From an uncultured Alphaproteobacteria bacterium (lineage in GTDB: Bacteria > Pseudomonadota > Alphaproteobacteria > Rs-D84): 64,000 bases of DNA. The translations under genes were made by a program, and so were the position numbers. Position 1 is the first letter of the stretch, and the number at the start of each line of letters is the position of its first letter. The DNA lies in NCBI GenBank assembly GCA_944389385.1, contig CALXMC010000001.1:124001-188000 (forward strand), in the 5' to 3' direction. The notes under the pieces were generated by a model. It saw nothing but the letters and a program-made list of their open reading frames with translations, made no database searches and had not been told where the DNA came from. Shown piece by piece: positions 1-6,636 of this stretch.

Positions 1-431
1 TTTTTGGCGGCAATTTCAGACAGGTCCGCACCGCCAACCACGGCACCAATTACCCCAGAACTTGCAACCATATTCATCAGTTCTTCTTTATCTATTGCCG
101 CCATGTCGATTTTCGGATTCCCCGATGTATCGGTTGGCTGATTCTTAAAGCGATCCAACCAATCTTGGATTTCATCTGCCTGGGCATCGACGTTTGCTTT
201 CACAACACCTGCAACGGTTGCGCCACCACTGACCAACGTTCCGACCCCGGTCACAGCGGTGTTAATCCCGGCCATACGTTTTAATTCATTCATTTGCCCA
301 GACAAACCGTTACACGCCGCGCGTACATTTTGAATTGACACATCCAGCGCAGAAAAATCCGCCGCATTCGCGCCACACACAACCATCGCGGCAACCAAAC
401 CGATAAAAACAGATTTCAATTTTTCCCCCAT
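1..431 (-). CDS. Secreted protein of unknown function (partial, C-terminus outside window)
   Basis: I do not recognise this gene. About 143 residues are visible before the left edge cuts it. It opens with a Sec signal peptide: short basic start, hydrophobic core, small residues ending ANA-A near residue 24. The mature part is hydrophilic, then has Gly/Val/Ala-rich stretches that could be membrane-interacting. The ATG at 431 has no ribosome site, but an in-frame TTG at 419 sits just after GGGGGAAAAA, so translation may start there and the signal peptide would begin MKSVF. A -10 TATAAT lies at 446-451 on the minus strand. It is probably exported to the periplasm or envelope; no function is inferred. 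Confidence 0.7.
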   Translation of the reverse strand, partial: MGEKLKSVFIGLVAAMVVCGANAADFSALDVSIQNVRAACNGLSGQMNELKRMAGINTAVTGVGTLVSGGATVAGVVKANVDAQADEIQDWLDRFKNQPTDTSGNPKIDMAAIDKEELMNMVASSGVIGAVVGGADLSEIAAK

Positions 432-464
432 ACTTATTTGAACGAATTATATCATAAAAATGCA

Positions 465-502
465 GCATAAAAAATAAAAAAAAACGCGGGGTATTTCCCG
501 CG
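465..502 (-). terminator. Rho-independent terminator after yebC
   Basis: Six-bp GC stem CGCGGG/CCCGCG (485-490 with 497-502), followed on the minus strand by a long T-rich tract. It lies 28 bp past the yebC stop codon. Confidence 0.8.
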
Positions 503-530
503 GATACTGTCTGTGACCTGGAATTATGAT

Positions 531-1247
531 TTATGCAGCGGCGGTAAATACCTTCTGAACATCATCATTGTCATCCAAAGCATCAACCAATTTTTCCAAC
601 TTGGCATACGCCTCGTCATCTAAATCCATTGGCATATTTGCAATCCAAGTCAATTCAGCCTTTTCCGGTTCGCCCAATTTATCGGCCAAAACCTTTTGCA
701 CATTCATAAAATCATCGGGCTTGGTTGTGATGATAAAACCTTCTTCATCTGATTCCAGGTTATCAGCATTCGCATCCATAATGATTTCCATCATTTCATC
801 TTCGCTTTTGCCGATGGATGCAGGATAAAAGATTTGTCCGGCGCGTGTGAACATAAATACAACACTGCCCTCTTCGCCCATGTTGCCGCCATTTTTTGCA
901 AAAATATTGCGAATTTCAGGAACTGTGCGACGCGGGTTGTCGGTCAAAGCCTCGACAATAACGGGAACCGCACCCGGGCCATAGCCTTCGTAACGCACGG
1001 CTACATAGTTTTCAGTATTTGCGCCCGATGCTTTGTCAATTGCGCGCTTGATATTATCATTCGGCATGGAATTTTTACGTGCATTCAAAATCGCCAAGCG
1101 CAACCGCGGATTATTATCCGGATTCTTATCGCCCAATTTTGCCGCCATTGTTATTTCACGCGCCAATTTAGTAAATAAACCACTGCGCGCCGCATCAACA
1201 GCACCCTTTTTGTGCTGAATATTATGCCATTTGCTGTGCCCACTCAT
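531..1247 (-). CDS. yebC: YebC/PmpR-family transcriptional regulator or translation factor
   Basis: A 238-residue member of the YebC/PmpR (TACO1) family. It opens with the family signature MSGHSKWHNIQHKKG and carries the conserved acidic central and C-terminal domains (for example GNMGEEGSVVFMF). Family members bind DNA or ribosomes and have been linked to relief of polyproline stalling. The reading frame is open 21 codons further upstream, but the start is placed at MSGHSKW because that is the universal N-terminus and AAAGGTCAA precedes it. In many Proteobacteria yebC is followed by ruvCAB; here ruvA is divergent and 52 bp away, so the cluster has been rearranged. Confidence 0.96.
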   Translation of the reverse strand: MSGHSKWHNIQHKKGAVDAARSGLFTKLAREITMAAKLGDKNPDNNPRLRLAILNARKNSMPNDNIKRAIDKASGANTENYVAVRYEGYGPGAVPVIVEALTDNPRRTVPEIRNIFAKNGGNMGEEGSVVFMFTRAGQIFYPASIGKSEDEMMEIIMDANADNLESDEEGFIITTKPDDFMNVQKVLADKLGEPEKAELTWIANMPMDLDDEAYAKLEKLVDALDDNDDVQKVFTAAA

Positions 1248-1250
1248 AAT

Positions 1251-1279
1251 TTGACCTTTTATATATATTGGATTAAAAT
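1251..1279 (+). promoter_or_regulatory. Sigma70-type promoter for ruvA-mnmE
   Basis: TTGACC (1251-1256), 17-bp spacer, TAAAAT (1274-1279). Predicted start near 1286 gives a leader of about 14 nt containing AAAAGGA before the ruvA ATG at 1300. It overlaps the yebC ribosome site on the other strand. Confidence 0.65.
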
Positions 1280-1299
1280 TACCGACAAAAGGATACCAA

Positions 1300-1878
1300 A
1301 TGATTGGCAAATTGCAAGGAAATGTTGATTACGTCGGTGATGGTTTTGTCATCTTGATGACGGGCGGCGTGGGGTATAAAGTTTTTACCCCGGAATACCT
1401 GACACCAAAATCAACGGTAACATTATGGATTGAAACAGTCGTACGTGAAGATTCCATCCGCCTGTTTGGATTTTCATCGATTGCCGCGCAAAATCTGTTT
1501 AACCAATTAACGGCCGTGTCGGGCGTTGGCCCAAAATTGGCACTGGCAATTATGGGCGCGATCAAGACTGATACTTTGATGTCGGCCATCGCAACTGGCG
1601 ACGCAAAAACAATCACCGCCGCACCCGGGGTTGGTAAAAAAGTTGCCGAAAAAATCATAGTCGAATTAAAATCCAAAATTGGCGGCGCGACATTAAACCT
1701 GGGCGATGTTGGTGGCGCGTCTGGTGCATTGCCCGATTTATTGGCTGCACTGGAATCATTGGGATACAGACGTTTGGACATTGTGGATATGGCACAAAAA
1801 TTGGTATCGGAAAACCCAGACGCAGACGTATCCAAACTGGTACCAATGGCATTAAAACAAATCAGCGGGAATAAATAA
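1300..1878 (+). CDS. ruvA: Holliday junction branch migration protein RuvA
   Basis: A 192-residue RuvA, the tetrameric DNA-binding subunit that loads RuvB helicase on Holliday junctions. It starts MIGKLQG, carries the OB-fold N-terminal domain, and two helix-hairpin-helix motifs are visible (VSGVGPKLAL and APGVGKKVAEKI). The short C-terminal RuvB-binding domain follows a flexible Gly/Ala stretch. mnmE begins 3 bp after the stop, so the two are co-transcribed. Neither ruvB nor ruvC is in the window. Confidence 0.96.
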   Translation: MIGKLQGNVDYVGDGFVILMTGGVGYKVFTPEYLTPKSTVTLWIETVVREDSIRLFGFSSIAAQNLFNQLTAVSGVGPKLALAIMGAIKTDTLMSAIATGDAKTITAAPGVGKKVAEKIIVELKSKIGGATLNLGDVGGASGALPDLLAALESLGYRRLDIVDMAQKLVSENPDADVSKLVPMALKQISGNK

Positions 1879-1881
1879 AAT

Positions 1882-3192
1882 ATGAACAATAACGAAACAA
1901 TTTTTGCGCTGTCATCGGGACATGGAAAATCGGGTGTGGCAGTCATACGTGTATCGGGCGACGATTTGTATAGTCTGTTTTTGCAAATCACAAATCGCAA
2001 ATCTGTGGACAGTCGCCACGCATATTTTGCAAATTTTCGCGACACCGCCGGTGATTTAATTGACCAAGTTATCGCCGTGTATTTCGCCGCCCCCCACTCT
2101 TTCACCGGCACAGATGTTATTGAAATACATTCCCATGGCGCACCGGCGGTGGTTGAAAAAATATTTGAATACCTGCGCGATATGGGCGGCCGTATGGCGG
2201 TGCCTGGCGAATTTTCACGCCGCGCATTTTATAATAACAAAATGGATTTGGCGGATATAGACGGCCTGGCGGCACTTTTGGACGCACAGACAGACGCACA
2301 ACGAAAATCGGCACTGGCATCTATGTTGGGCGGGGACAGTGAAATTTATAACGCATGGCGGGGGCAGATGATTGAAATTTCCGCGTATGCGGCGGCAATG
2401 CTGGATTATGCAGACGATGAATTGCCCGCAAATATTGGGAAAACAATCCGCATCAAAACAAAAAGATTATACGACGAAATTACCAACGCCATTTCGCGCT
2501 ATGCGGCGGTTCGCGCCATCCGCAGCGGTTTTAATGTTGCATTGGTTGGACGCACGAACGTCGGAAAATCATCGCTGTTTAACGCGATTTTGGGTGCAAA
2601 TCGCGCCATAGTATCCGACACGCCCGGCACCACCCGCGACGTAGTTTCCGCAACAATCGACATGGGCGGATATATGGTGAATTTATCGGACACGGCCGGA
2701 ATCCGTCGCGCCACCGATGCGGTTGAAAAACAAGGAATCGAACGCACGAAATCTGAAATCGCAAACGCAGACATCGTAATTCATGTACAAAGCGCAAAAA
2801 ATAAAATCACAATTCCGCCCCGCCCTGCAAAAAATGAAATTTATGTCGTGAATAAATCGGACATCTGTAATGCCGAACACATACGCGGCGCGATATATAC
2901 ATCCACCAAAACGGGTGACGGAATTAAAAAACTGATTGGGACAATAAGCAAAAAAATCGCCCAGATTGCGACGACAGCCGAATCCAGTGTGGCGGTTAAT
3001 GCACGCACCCGCACAATGTTAAATGATGCGGCGGCGGAATTAAAAAATGCACTGGATGCAGGCACGGAAAATTATGACATATTTTCCGAACACACCCGCC
3101 GCGCGGCCGACGCAATTGGCAAGATATTGGGAACGATAACTGCAAACGAAGTACTGGACGCCACATTTTCACAATTATGTTTAGGAAAATAA
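1882..3192 (+). CDS. mnmE: tRNA uridine-5-carboxymethylaminomethyl(34) synthesis GTPase MnmE
   Basis: MnmE (TrmE) works with MnmG to modify the wobble uridine of several tRNAs. The 436 residues show the N-terminal formyl-THF-binding domain, a helical domain, and an inserted G domain with G1 GRTNVGKSS, the DTPGTTRD switch region, G3 DTAGIR and G4 NKSD. The protein ends in CLGK, matching the C-terminal C-[IL]-G-K whose Cys is functionally important. Length is slightly short of the usual 450. It is the second gene of the ruvA operon and is followed by a strong terminator. Confidence 0.96.
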   Translation: MNNNETIFALSSGHGKSGVAVIRVSGDDLYSLFLQITNRKSVDSRHAYFANFRDTAGDLIDQVIAVYFAAPHSFTGTDVIEIHSHGAPAVVEKIFEYLRDMGGRMAVPGEFSRRAFYNNKMDLADIDGLAALLDAQTDAQRKSALASMLGGDSEIYNAWRGQMIEISAYAAAMLDYADDELPANIGKTIRIKTKRLYDEITNAISRYAAVRAIRSGFNVALVGRTNVGKSSLFNAILGANRAIVSDTPGTTRDVVSATIDMGGYMVNLSDTAGIRRATDAVEKQGIERTKSEIANADIVIHVQSAKNKITIPPRPAKNEIYVVNKSDICNAEHIRGAIYTSTKTGDGIKKLIGTISKKIAQIATTAESSVAVNARTRTMLNDAAAELKNALDAGTENYDIFSEHTRRAADAIGKILGTITANEVLDATFSQLCLGK

Positions 3193-3252
3193 AATAACAA
3201 TCTGATAATACATAAATATTAACAAAGTTACCAAAACGCTTTAACTTTATAA

Positions 3253-3279
3253 AATCGGCATTTTGTTGCCGATTTTTTT
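3253..3279. terminator. Bidirectional terminator between mnmE and the HTH gene
   Basis: Eight-bp stem AATCGGCA (3253-3260) with TGCCGATT (3267-3274) and a following T-run on the plus strand. The A-rich 5' flank makes it usable on the minus strand too. Its T-run touches the stop codon of the convergent HTH gene. Confidence 0.85.
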
Positions 3280-3527
3280 CATTCTTTTATGGTTGATGCC
3301 CGCCGATAAAAATCCAACCCGAACAGAAAAATCTGTAACATTATCCGTGGTGGAATTTTTGATTTGCCCTGCTCGTAATTAGTCAGCATAACAACCGATA
3401 TTCCCATTTTTGACGCCAACATCCCACGCGACAGACCGGTACAAATTCGCGCTGCATGCAAAAAATATCCCGGCGGAAAATCGGCATTGCTGTTAAACAT
3501 TTTTTCCAATTTTTGTATTTTTTTCAT
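3279..3527 (-). CDS. Small XRE-like helix-turn-helix protein
   Basis: Eighty-two residues with a Cro/C1-type helix-turn-helix in the middle: AARICTGLSRGMLASKMG, then VVMLTNYEQGKSKIPP, the usual helix-2/helix-3/helix-4 pattern. The start is placed at MKKIQKLEKMF (3527) because GGGGGTG precedes it; the frame is open ten codons further. The gene begins right after the terminator of the structured RNA at 3547-3702, so terminator readthrough could control it. Target unknown. Confidence 0.75.
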   Translation of the reverse strand: MKKIQKLEKMFNSNADFPPGYFLHAARICTGLSRGMLASKMGISVVMLTNYEQGKSKIPPRIMLQIFLFGLDFYRRASTIKE

Positions 3528-3546
3528 TTTCACCCCCGTATGTTTA

Positions 3547-3579
3547 ATAAAAAACAAACCGCCATGATGAGGGGCGGTT
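3547..3579 (-). terminator. Terminator of the structured RNA
   Basis: Seven-bp stem AACCGCC/GGCGGTT (3557-3563 with 3573-3579), 9-nt loop, then a T-rich tract on the minus strand. Its 5' arm shares four bases with the alternative 9-bp helix described for the RNA. Confidence 0.75.
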
Positions 3580-3702
3580 GGAGGTTAAGAACTACAAAGA
3601 CAAGTAGTGCCGTTTATTCAATATATTCACGAGCCCTCCAACCAATGTTGGAGATTTGTCTTTCAAGGTTCTTACACCCCGCACTGGTAATCATCCAATG
3701 CA
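3547..3702 (-). ncRNA. Structured small RNA or attenuator leader with alternative hairpins
   Basis: A 156-nt minus-strand transcript is predicted from a promoter (TTGATT, 16 bp, TATAAT at 3709-3736) to a terminator at 3547-3579. Visible pairings: a 5' hairpin 3681-3687/3695-3701; a long rod formed by 3586-3592/3668-3674 and 3596-3603/3656-3663; and inside it a perfect 7-bp hairpin 3636-3642/3647-3653. The 9-mer at 3635-3643 is also perfectly complementary to 3576-3584, which overlaps the 5' arm of the terminator, so the folds exclude each other. No known family was recognised; length is 6S-like but the central bubble of 6S RNA is not evident. Confidence 0.6.
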
Positions 3703-3708
3703 CGAAAA

Positions 3709-3736
3709 ATTATAACACACCCGAACAAAAAATCAA
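3709..3736 (-). promoter_or_regulatory. Sigma70-type promoter of the structured RNA
   Basis: TTGATT (3731-3736), 16-bp spacer, TATAAT (3709-3714) on the minus strand. The same box pair and spacing precede tRNA-Thr and rpmJ in this window, which supports it as a strong local consensus. Confidence 0.7.
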
Positions 3737-3774
3737 ACACTTCCTGCCCCCGCCAATGGCGGGAACTATCCCCG

Positions 3775-3911
3775 TCCCGTCGCGGTCTAAGTTCCCCCTT
3801 TACGGCGAATGGGGCTGCTACTCCCTTCCCGTCGCGGTCTAAGTTCCCCTCTGCGGAGGGGTGCCGCGTAGCGGCGGGGTGGTTTATCACCCGTAGCCTC
3901 GGCGAAGGGAG
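3775..3911. repeat. GC-rich intergenic repeat element with terminal inverted repeats
   Basis: A 23-bp sequence is repeated exactly at 3775-3797 and 3827-3849. The second copy lies in a 91-bp unit (3821-3911) bounded by the inverted repeat CTCCCTTC/GAAGGGAG and containing an internal palindrome CCCCTC/GAGGGG. GC content is far above the flanks. It resembles a REP or miniature element. No further copy was seen in the window. Confidence 0.55.
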
Positions 3912-3940
3912 AAATACGAGTTATGAGTAACAAGCAACAA

Positions 3941-3965
3941 AAACGGGGCATCCGCCCCGTTTTTT
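3941..3965 (-). terminator. Terminator after the acyl-CoA synthetase gene
   Basis: Nine-bp stem AAACGGGGC/GCCCCGTTT (3941-3949 with 3954-3962), loop ATCC, touching the stop codon at 3964-3966. On the minus strand it is followed by TTGTTGC, a weak T-tract. Confidence 0.6.
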
Positions 3966-5544
3966 ATTCATGCCGTATGGGATATTTACCCTCTATCAAA
4001 TTCTGACGCACGACGTGGTGTTTAACCTTTTGCGTGCTGGTTGTGGGTAAATCTTCGGTCGTCATGGCAAAGTGCGTCACCCATTTATATGACGCGACCT
4101 TTTTATTCGCCTGGGCAATGGCCGCAGACAATTTTTCCATGGTCATATCAGGTTCAACACTGAACACACCGTATGTAACGGTTTTGCCTTTTACCTTGTG
4201 CTCGAACACAGCAACGTTTTTAACGCCCGGGATTTCGATAAACATACCCTCTAACTCATCGGGATACACGTTTTTACCGGAATCCAACACGATAACCTGC
4301 TTTTTACGGCCGGCAAAGTGCAATTCGCCGTTTTTATCCATGGTCACCATATCGCCAGTGTTAAAGAATCCGCGTTCGTCGAACACTTCGGAATTCACGG
4401 CGGGGTTATTCATATATCCACCGAACACCTGGTGTCCGCGCACCCACAGAACACCGACGCCATCTTCGTTTTTATCACGAATTTCGCATTCGTTGTTTGT
4501 GGTTGGCCCACCAAATGCAAACGGGAATCGTTTTTTGGTCGGTTTGGAAATACAGATTGGCCCCACAGTTTCAGTCAAACCATAGCCCTGGATAAACGTT
4601 AATCCCAAACGTTCATAGAAAGTTTCCACCTCGGGCTTGGTGGCGGCACCACCCGCAATCAGCAATTTTGCGCGTCCGCCAAATACGGCCAACACTGGTT
4701 CTTGAACCTTTCTTACCAATTTCCCCAGTCCGATTTTCTGTAACAATTTGCCATATTTCAGGACAAACGACGCCAACCACCATTTATGTTGTGCTTTGAT
4801 ATTATCGATGATGCGGTTGCGTAAAACCTCCCACAATCGGGGGACAGCCGGGATAACATGCGGCCGGAATTCTTTGAAATCCGCCATTATTTCCTTTGGA
4901 TTTATGCTGGGCTGTAGTAAAACACCCGCCCCATAGTGCAATGTTGCCAATATTTCGACTGCGAACCCGAAAATATGATACATGGGCAAGAATCCATACA
5001 TAATAAATCCAGGCTTAATCCACTGATGCATATCTTCCAACGAATTCGAACATTCCACCAAATTAAAGTGTGTCAGCGGTACAACCTTTGGCGTACCGGT
5101 TGATCCAGACGTAAATGACAACGTTGCAACATCGGTTGATTCCAGCGCAGCCGGTTTCAATCGTGCATCTATTTTTTCGTCTTTTTTTGTAATGTCATAA
5201 AATTCGAATTTTTTGGTTTTAAAGAAAAACGACGGTTCTGCACATACAAATTTGCATCCCGCAATCTGAGTCATATTATCATACTCGAACGGGGTCAAAT
5301 TCGTATCCAGCAATAACACAGTTCCACCCAAAAACCAAATTGCAAACAATGTGATTGGGAATTGCGGTATATTGTGCGCCAAAATACCAACCACATCGCC
5401 CTGCTTTACGCCCGCCGCATGCAGTGATGTTGCACGCGCACGAACCAAATCTATGAATTCCTTGAACGTAACCTTTTCGCGCACCAGAAATAAGTTATCC
5501 GGCCACTTTTCGGTTGTCCGTTCCAGTAACTGATACATATTCAT
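3964..5544 (-). CDS. AMP-dependent synthetase/ligase, long-chain acyl-CoA synthetase-like
   Basis: A 526-residue adenylate-forming enzyme (ANL superfamily) that would activate a carboxylic acid with ATP and, most likely, transfer it to CoA. The P-loop SGSTGTPK is at 146-153, the A5 motif QGYGLTET and A7 motif NTGDM follow, and GRKKQVIVLDSGKNVYPDE forms the hinge. The C-terminal domain retains TSTQKVKHH, whose Lys matches the catalytic A10 lysine. Long-chain fatty acid is the likeliest substrate but others cannot be excluded. AAGGGAA precedes the start. It stands alone, flanked by a terminator and by xth on the other strand. Confidence 0.88.
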   Translation of the reverse strand: MNMYQLLERTTEKWPDNLFLVREKVTFKEFIDLVRARATSLHAAGVKQGDVVGILAHNIPQFPITLFAIWFLGGTVLLLDTNLTPFEYDNMTQIAGCKFVCAEPSFFFKTKKFEFYDITKKDEKIDARLKPAALESTDVATLSFTSGSTGTPKVVPLTHFNLVECSNSLEDMHQWIKPGFIMYGFLPMYHIFGFAVEILATLHYGAGVLLQPSINPKEIMADFKEFRPHVIPAVPRLWEVLRNRIIDNIKAQHKWWLASFVLKYGKLLQKIGLGKLVRKVQEPVLAVFGGRAKLLIAGGAATKPEVETFYERLGLTFIQGYGLTETVGPICISKPTKKRFPFAFGGPTTNNECEIRDKNEDGVGVLWVRGHQVFGGYMNNPAVNSEVFDERGFFNTGDMVTMDKNGELHFAGRKKQVIVLDSGKNVYPDELEGMFIEIPGVKNVAVFEHKVKGKTVTYGVFSVEPDMTMEKLSAAIAQANKKVASYKWVTHFAMTTEDLPTTSTQKVKHHVVRQNLIEGKYPIRHE

Positions 5545-5614
5545 AACAAAAATTCCCTTGTATTTTTTATATTGGACAGACTATATTATATCCACCAAGG
5601 AAAAGATTGCAAAT

Positions 5615-6385
5615 ATGAAAATACTTACATTAAACATCAACTCGATACGCGCCCACGCCGAAAGTTTTATCGACATTCTGCGCGGTGGCGAATACGATAC
5701 TATTTTGGTCCAAGAATTAAAGGTCGATGACGCCAATTTCCCACATAACTTATTTGAAGAATACGGTTATAACATCCGCGTTTTCGGCCAAAAATCATGG
5801 AATGGCGTCGCGGTATTTTCCAAATTTTCCATCGAAGACGTAACCCGCGGCATGCCAAATTTCCCAGACCCCAACGCCCGATTTATCGAATGCGTCGTGG
5901 ATGGACACGTGCGTATAATAAACGTATATATGCCAAACGGCGACACAGTCGATTCACCTAAATTCCCATATAAATTGGATTGGATGCGCGCATTTACAGA
6001 ATATATAAAGCAATATGCCGCGTCCCCTGAACAAGTAATCATAGGCGGCGATTTTAACGTGGCATTGACCGATATGGACGTATGGAAACCTGCGAACTAT
6101 GTTGGTATTGCGATTGCTGCCCCGGCCGCGCGTGAAATTATGCAAGAATGGTTAAATGCGGGATGGACGGACGTATGGCGTGCGATGCACCCGAACGATG
6201 TCGGATACACATGGTACGGGTACCGCGGTCGTGATACAGTTGGCAATAATCAAGGCCTGCGATTGGATTATTTTTTGGCGAACGCATCGGCAATGGGTGC
6301 GATAAAATTCTGTGAAATCGACAAAAATCCGCGCATGGCACAAAAACCCACAGACCATTGTGGTTTAATGCTTAAAATGGATTAA
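5615..6385 (+). CDS. xth: Exodeoxyribonuclease III
   Basis: A 256-residue ExoIII/AP endonuclease of the EEP phosphatase-like fold, active in base excision repair. Motifs: LNINSIRA (active-site Asn), QELKVDD (metal-binding Glu), GGDFNVA, LRLDYFLAN and TDHCGLML (catalytic Asp-His). The start is at MKILTLNINS because family members begin there and AAGGAAAAG lies upstream, although the frame is open 19 codons more. Two uracil/base-excision glycosylases lie at 37.5-38.8 kb. Confidence 0.93.
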   Translation: MKILTLNINSIRAHAESFIDILRGGEYDTILVQELKVDDANFPHNLFEEYGYNIRVFGQKSWNGVAVFSKFSIEDVTRGMPNFPDPNARFIECVVDGHVRIINVYMPNGDTVDSPKFPYKLDWMRAFTEYIKQYAASPEQVIIGGDFNVALTDMDVWKPANYVGIAIAAPAAREIMQEWLNAGWTDVWRAMHPNDVGYTWYGYRGRDTVGNNQGLRLDYFLANASAMGAIKFCEIDKNPRMAQKPTDHCGLMLKMD

Positions 6386-6458
6386 AAATCCATTTGCAAT
6401 AAACGGCGCAAATCTGTACAATTACGGTATAAAGCACATAAAAATACATGCCGAAAAT

Positions 6459-6490
6459 AAACCACTGATTATTTCAGTGGTTTTCTTTTT
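6459..6490 (+). terminator. Terminator after xth
   Basis: Ten-bp stem AAACCACTGA/TCAGTGGTTT (6459-6468 with 6474-6483) followed by CTTTTT. The remaining intergenic stretch to 6636 holds a small palindrome (ACGGT...ACCGT near 6544-6565) and a weak minus-strand hairpin ACCCA/TGGGT at about 6609-6620 that may end addB; nothing else was recognised. Confidence 0.85.
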
Positions 6491-6636
6491 ATTAAAAACA
6501 TCAGAAATCCGCATATTTTATTCCCCGGTTTTATGCCGAATTAAAACGGTGGAATTCCAACCGTACAAACTGCAAAACCTGTATTAAAATACAAAAGAAT
6601 ACAAACACCCAAGTGGGTTAATTCACTGCTGCGAAA

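Noticed and set aside
1248-1310. Longer YebC start (21 extra residues)
   Set aside because: The family starts at MSGHSKWHN, and the extension would overlap the ruvA promoter and start codon.
3547-3702. tmRNA, SRP RNA or RNase P RNA
   Set aside because: No tag-peptide frame, no SRP GGAA tetraloop motif, and too short for RNase P. A divergent 6S RNA is not excluded but its central bubble was not found.
3456-3842. Plus-strand 128-codon frame over the small RNA and the repeat element
   Set aside because: No ribosome site, no recognisable protein pattern, and it runs across a terminator, a promoter and a palindromic repeat on the other strand.
5558-5614. Longer ExoIII start
   Set aside because: The extension encodes an aromatic stretch not found in the family; AAGGAAAAG precedes the ATG at 5615.
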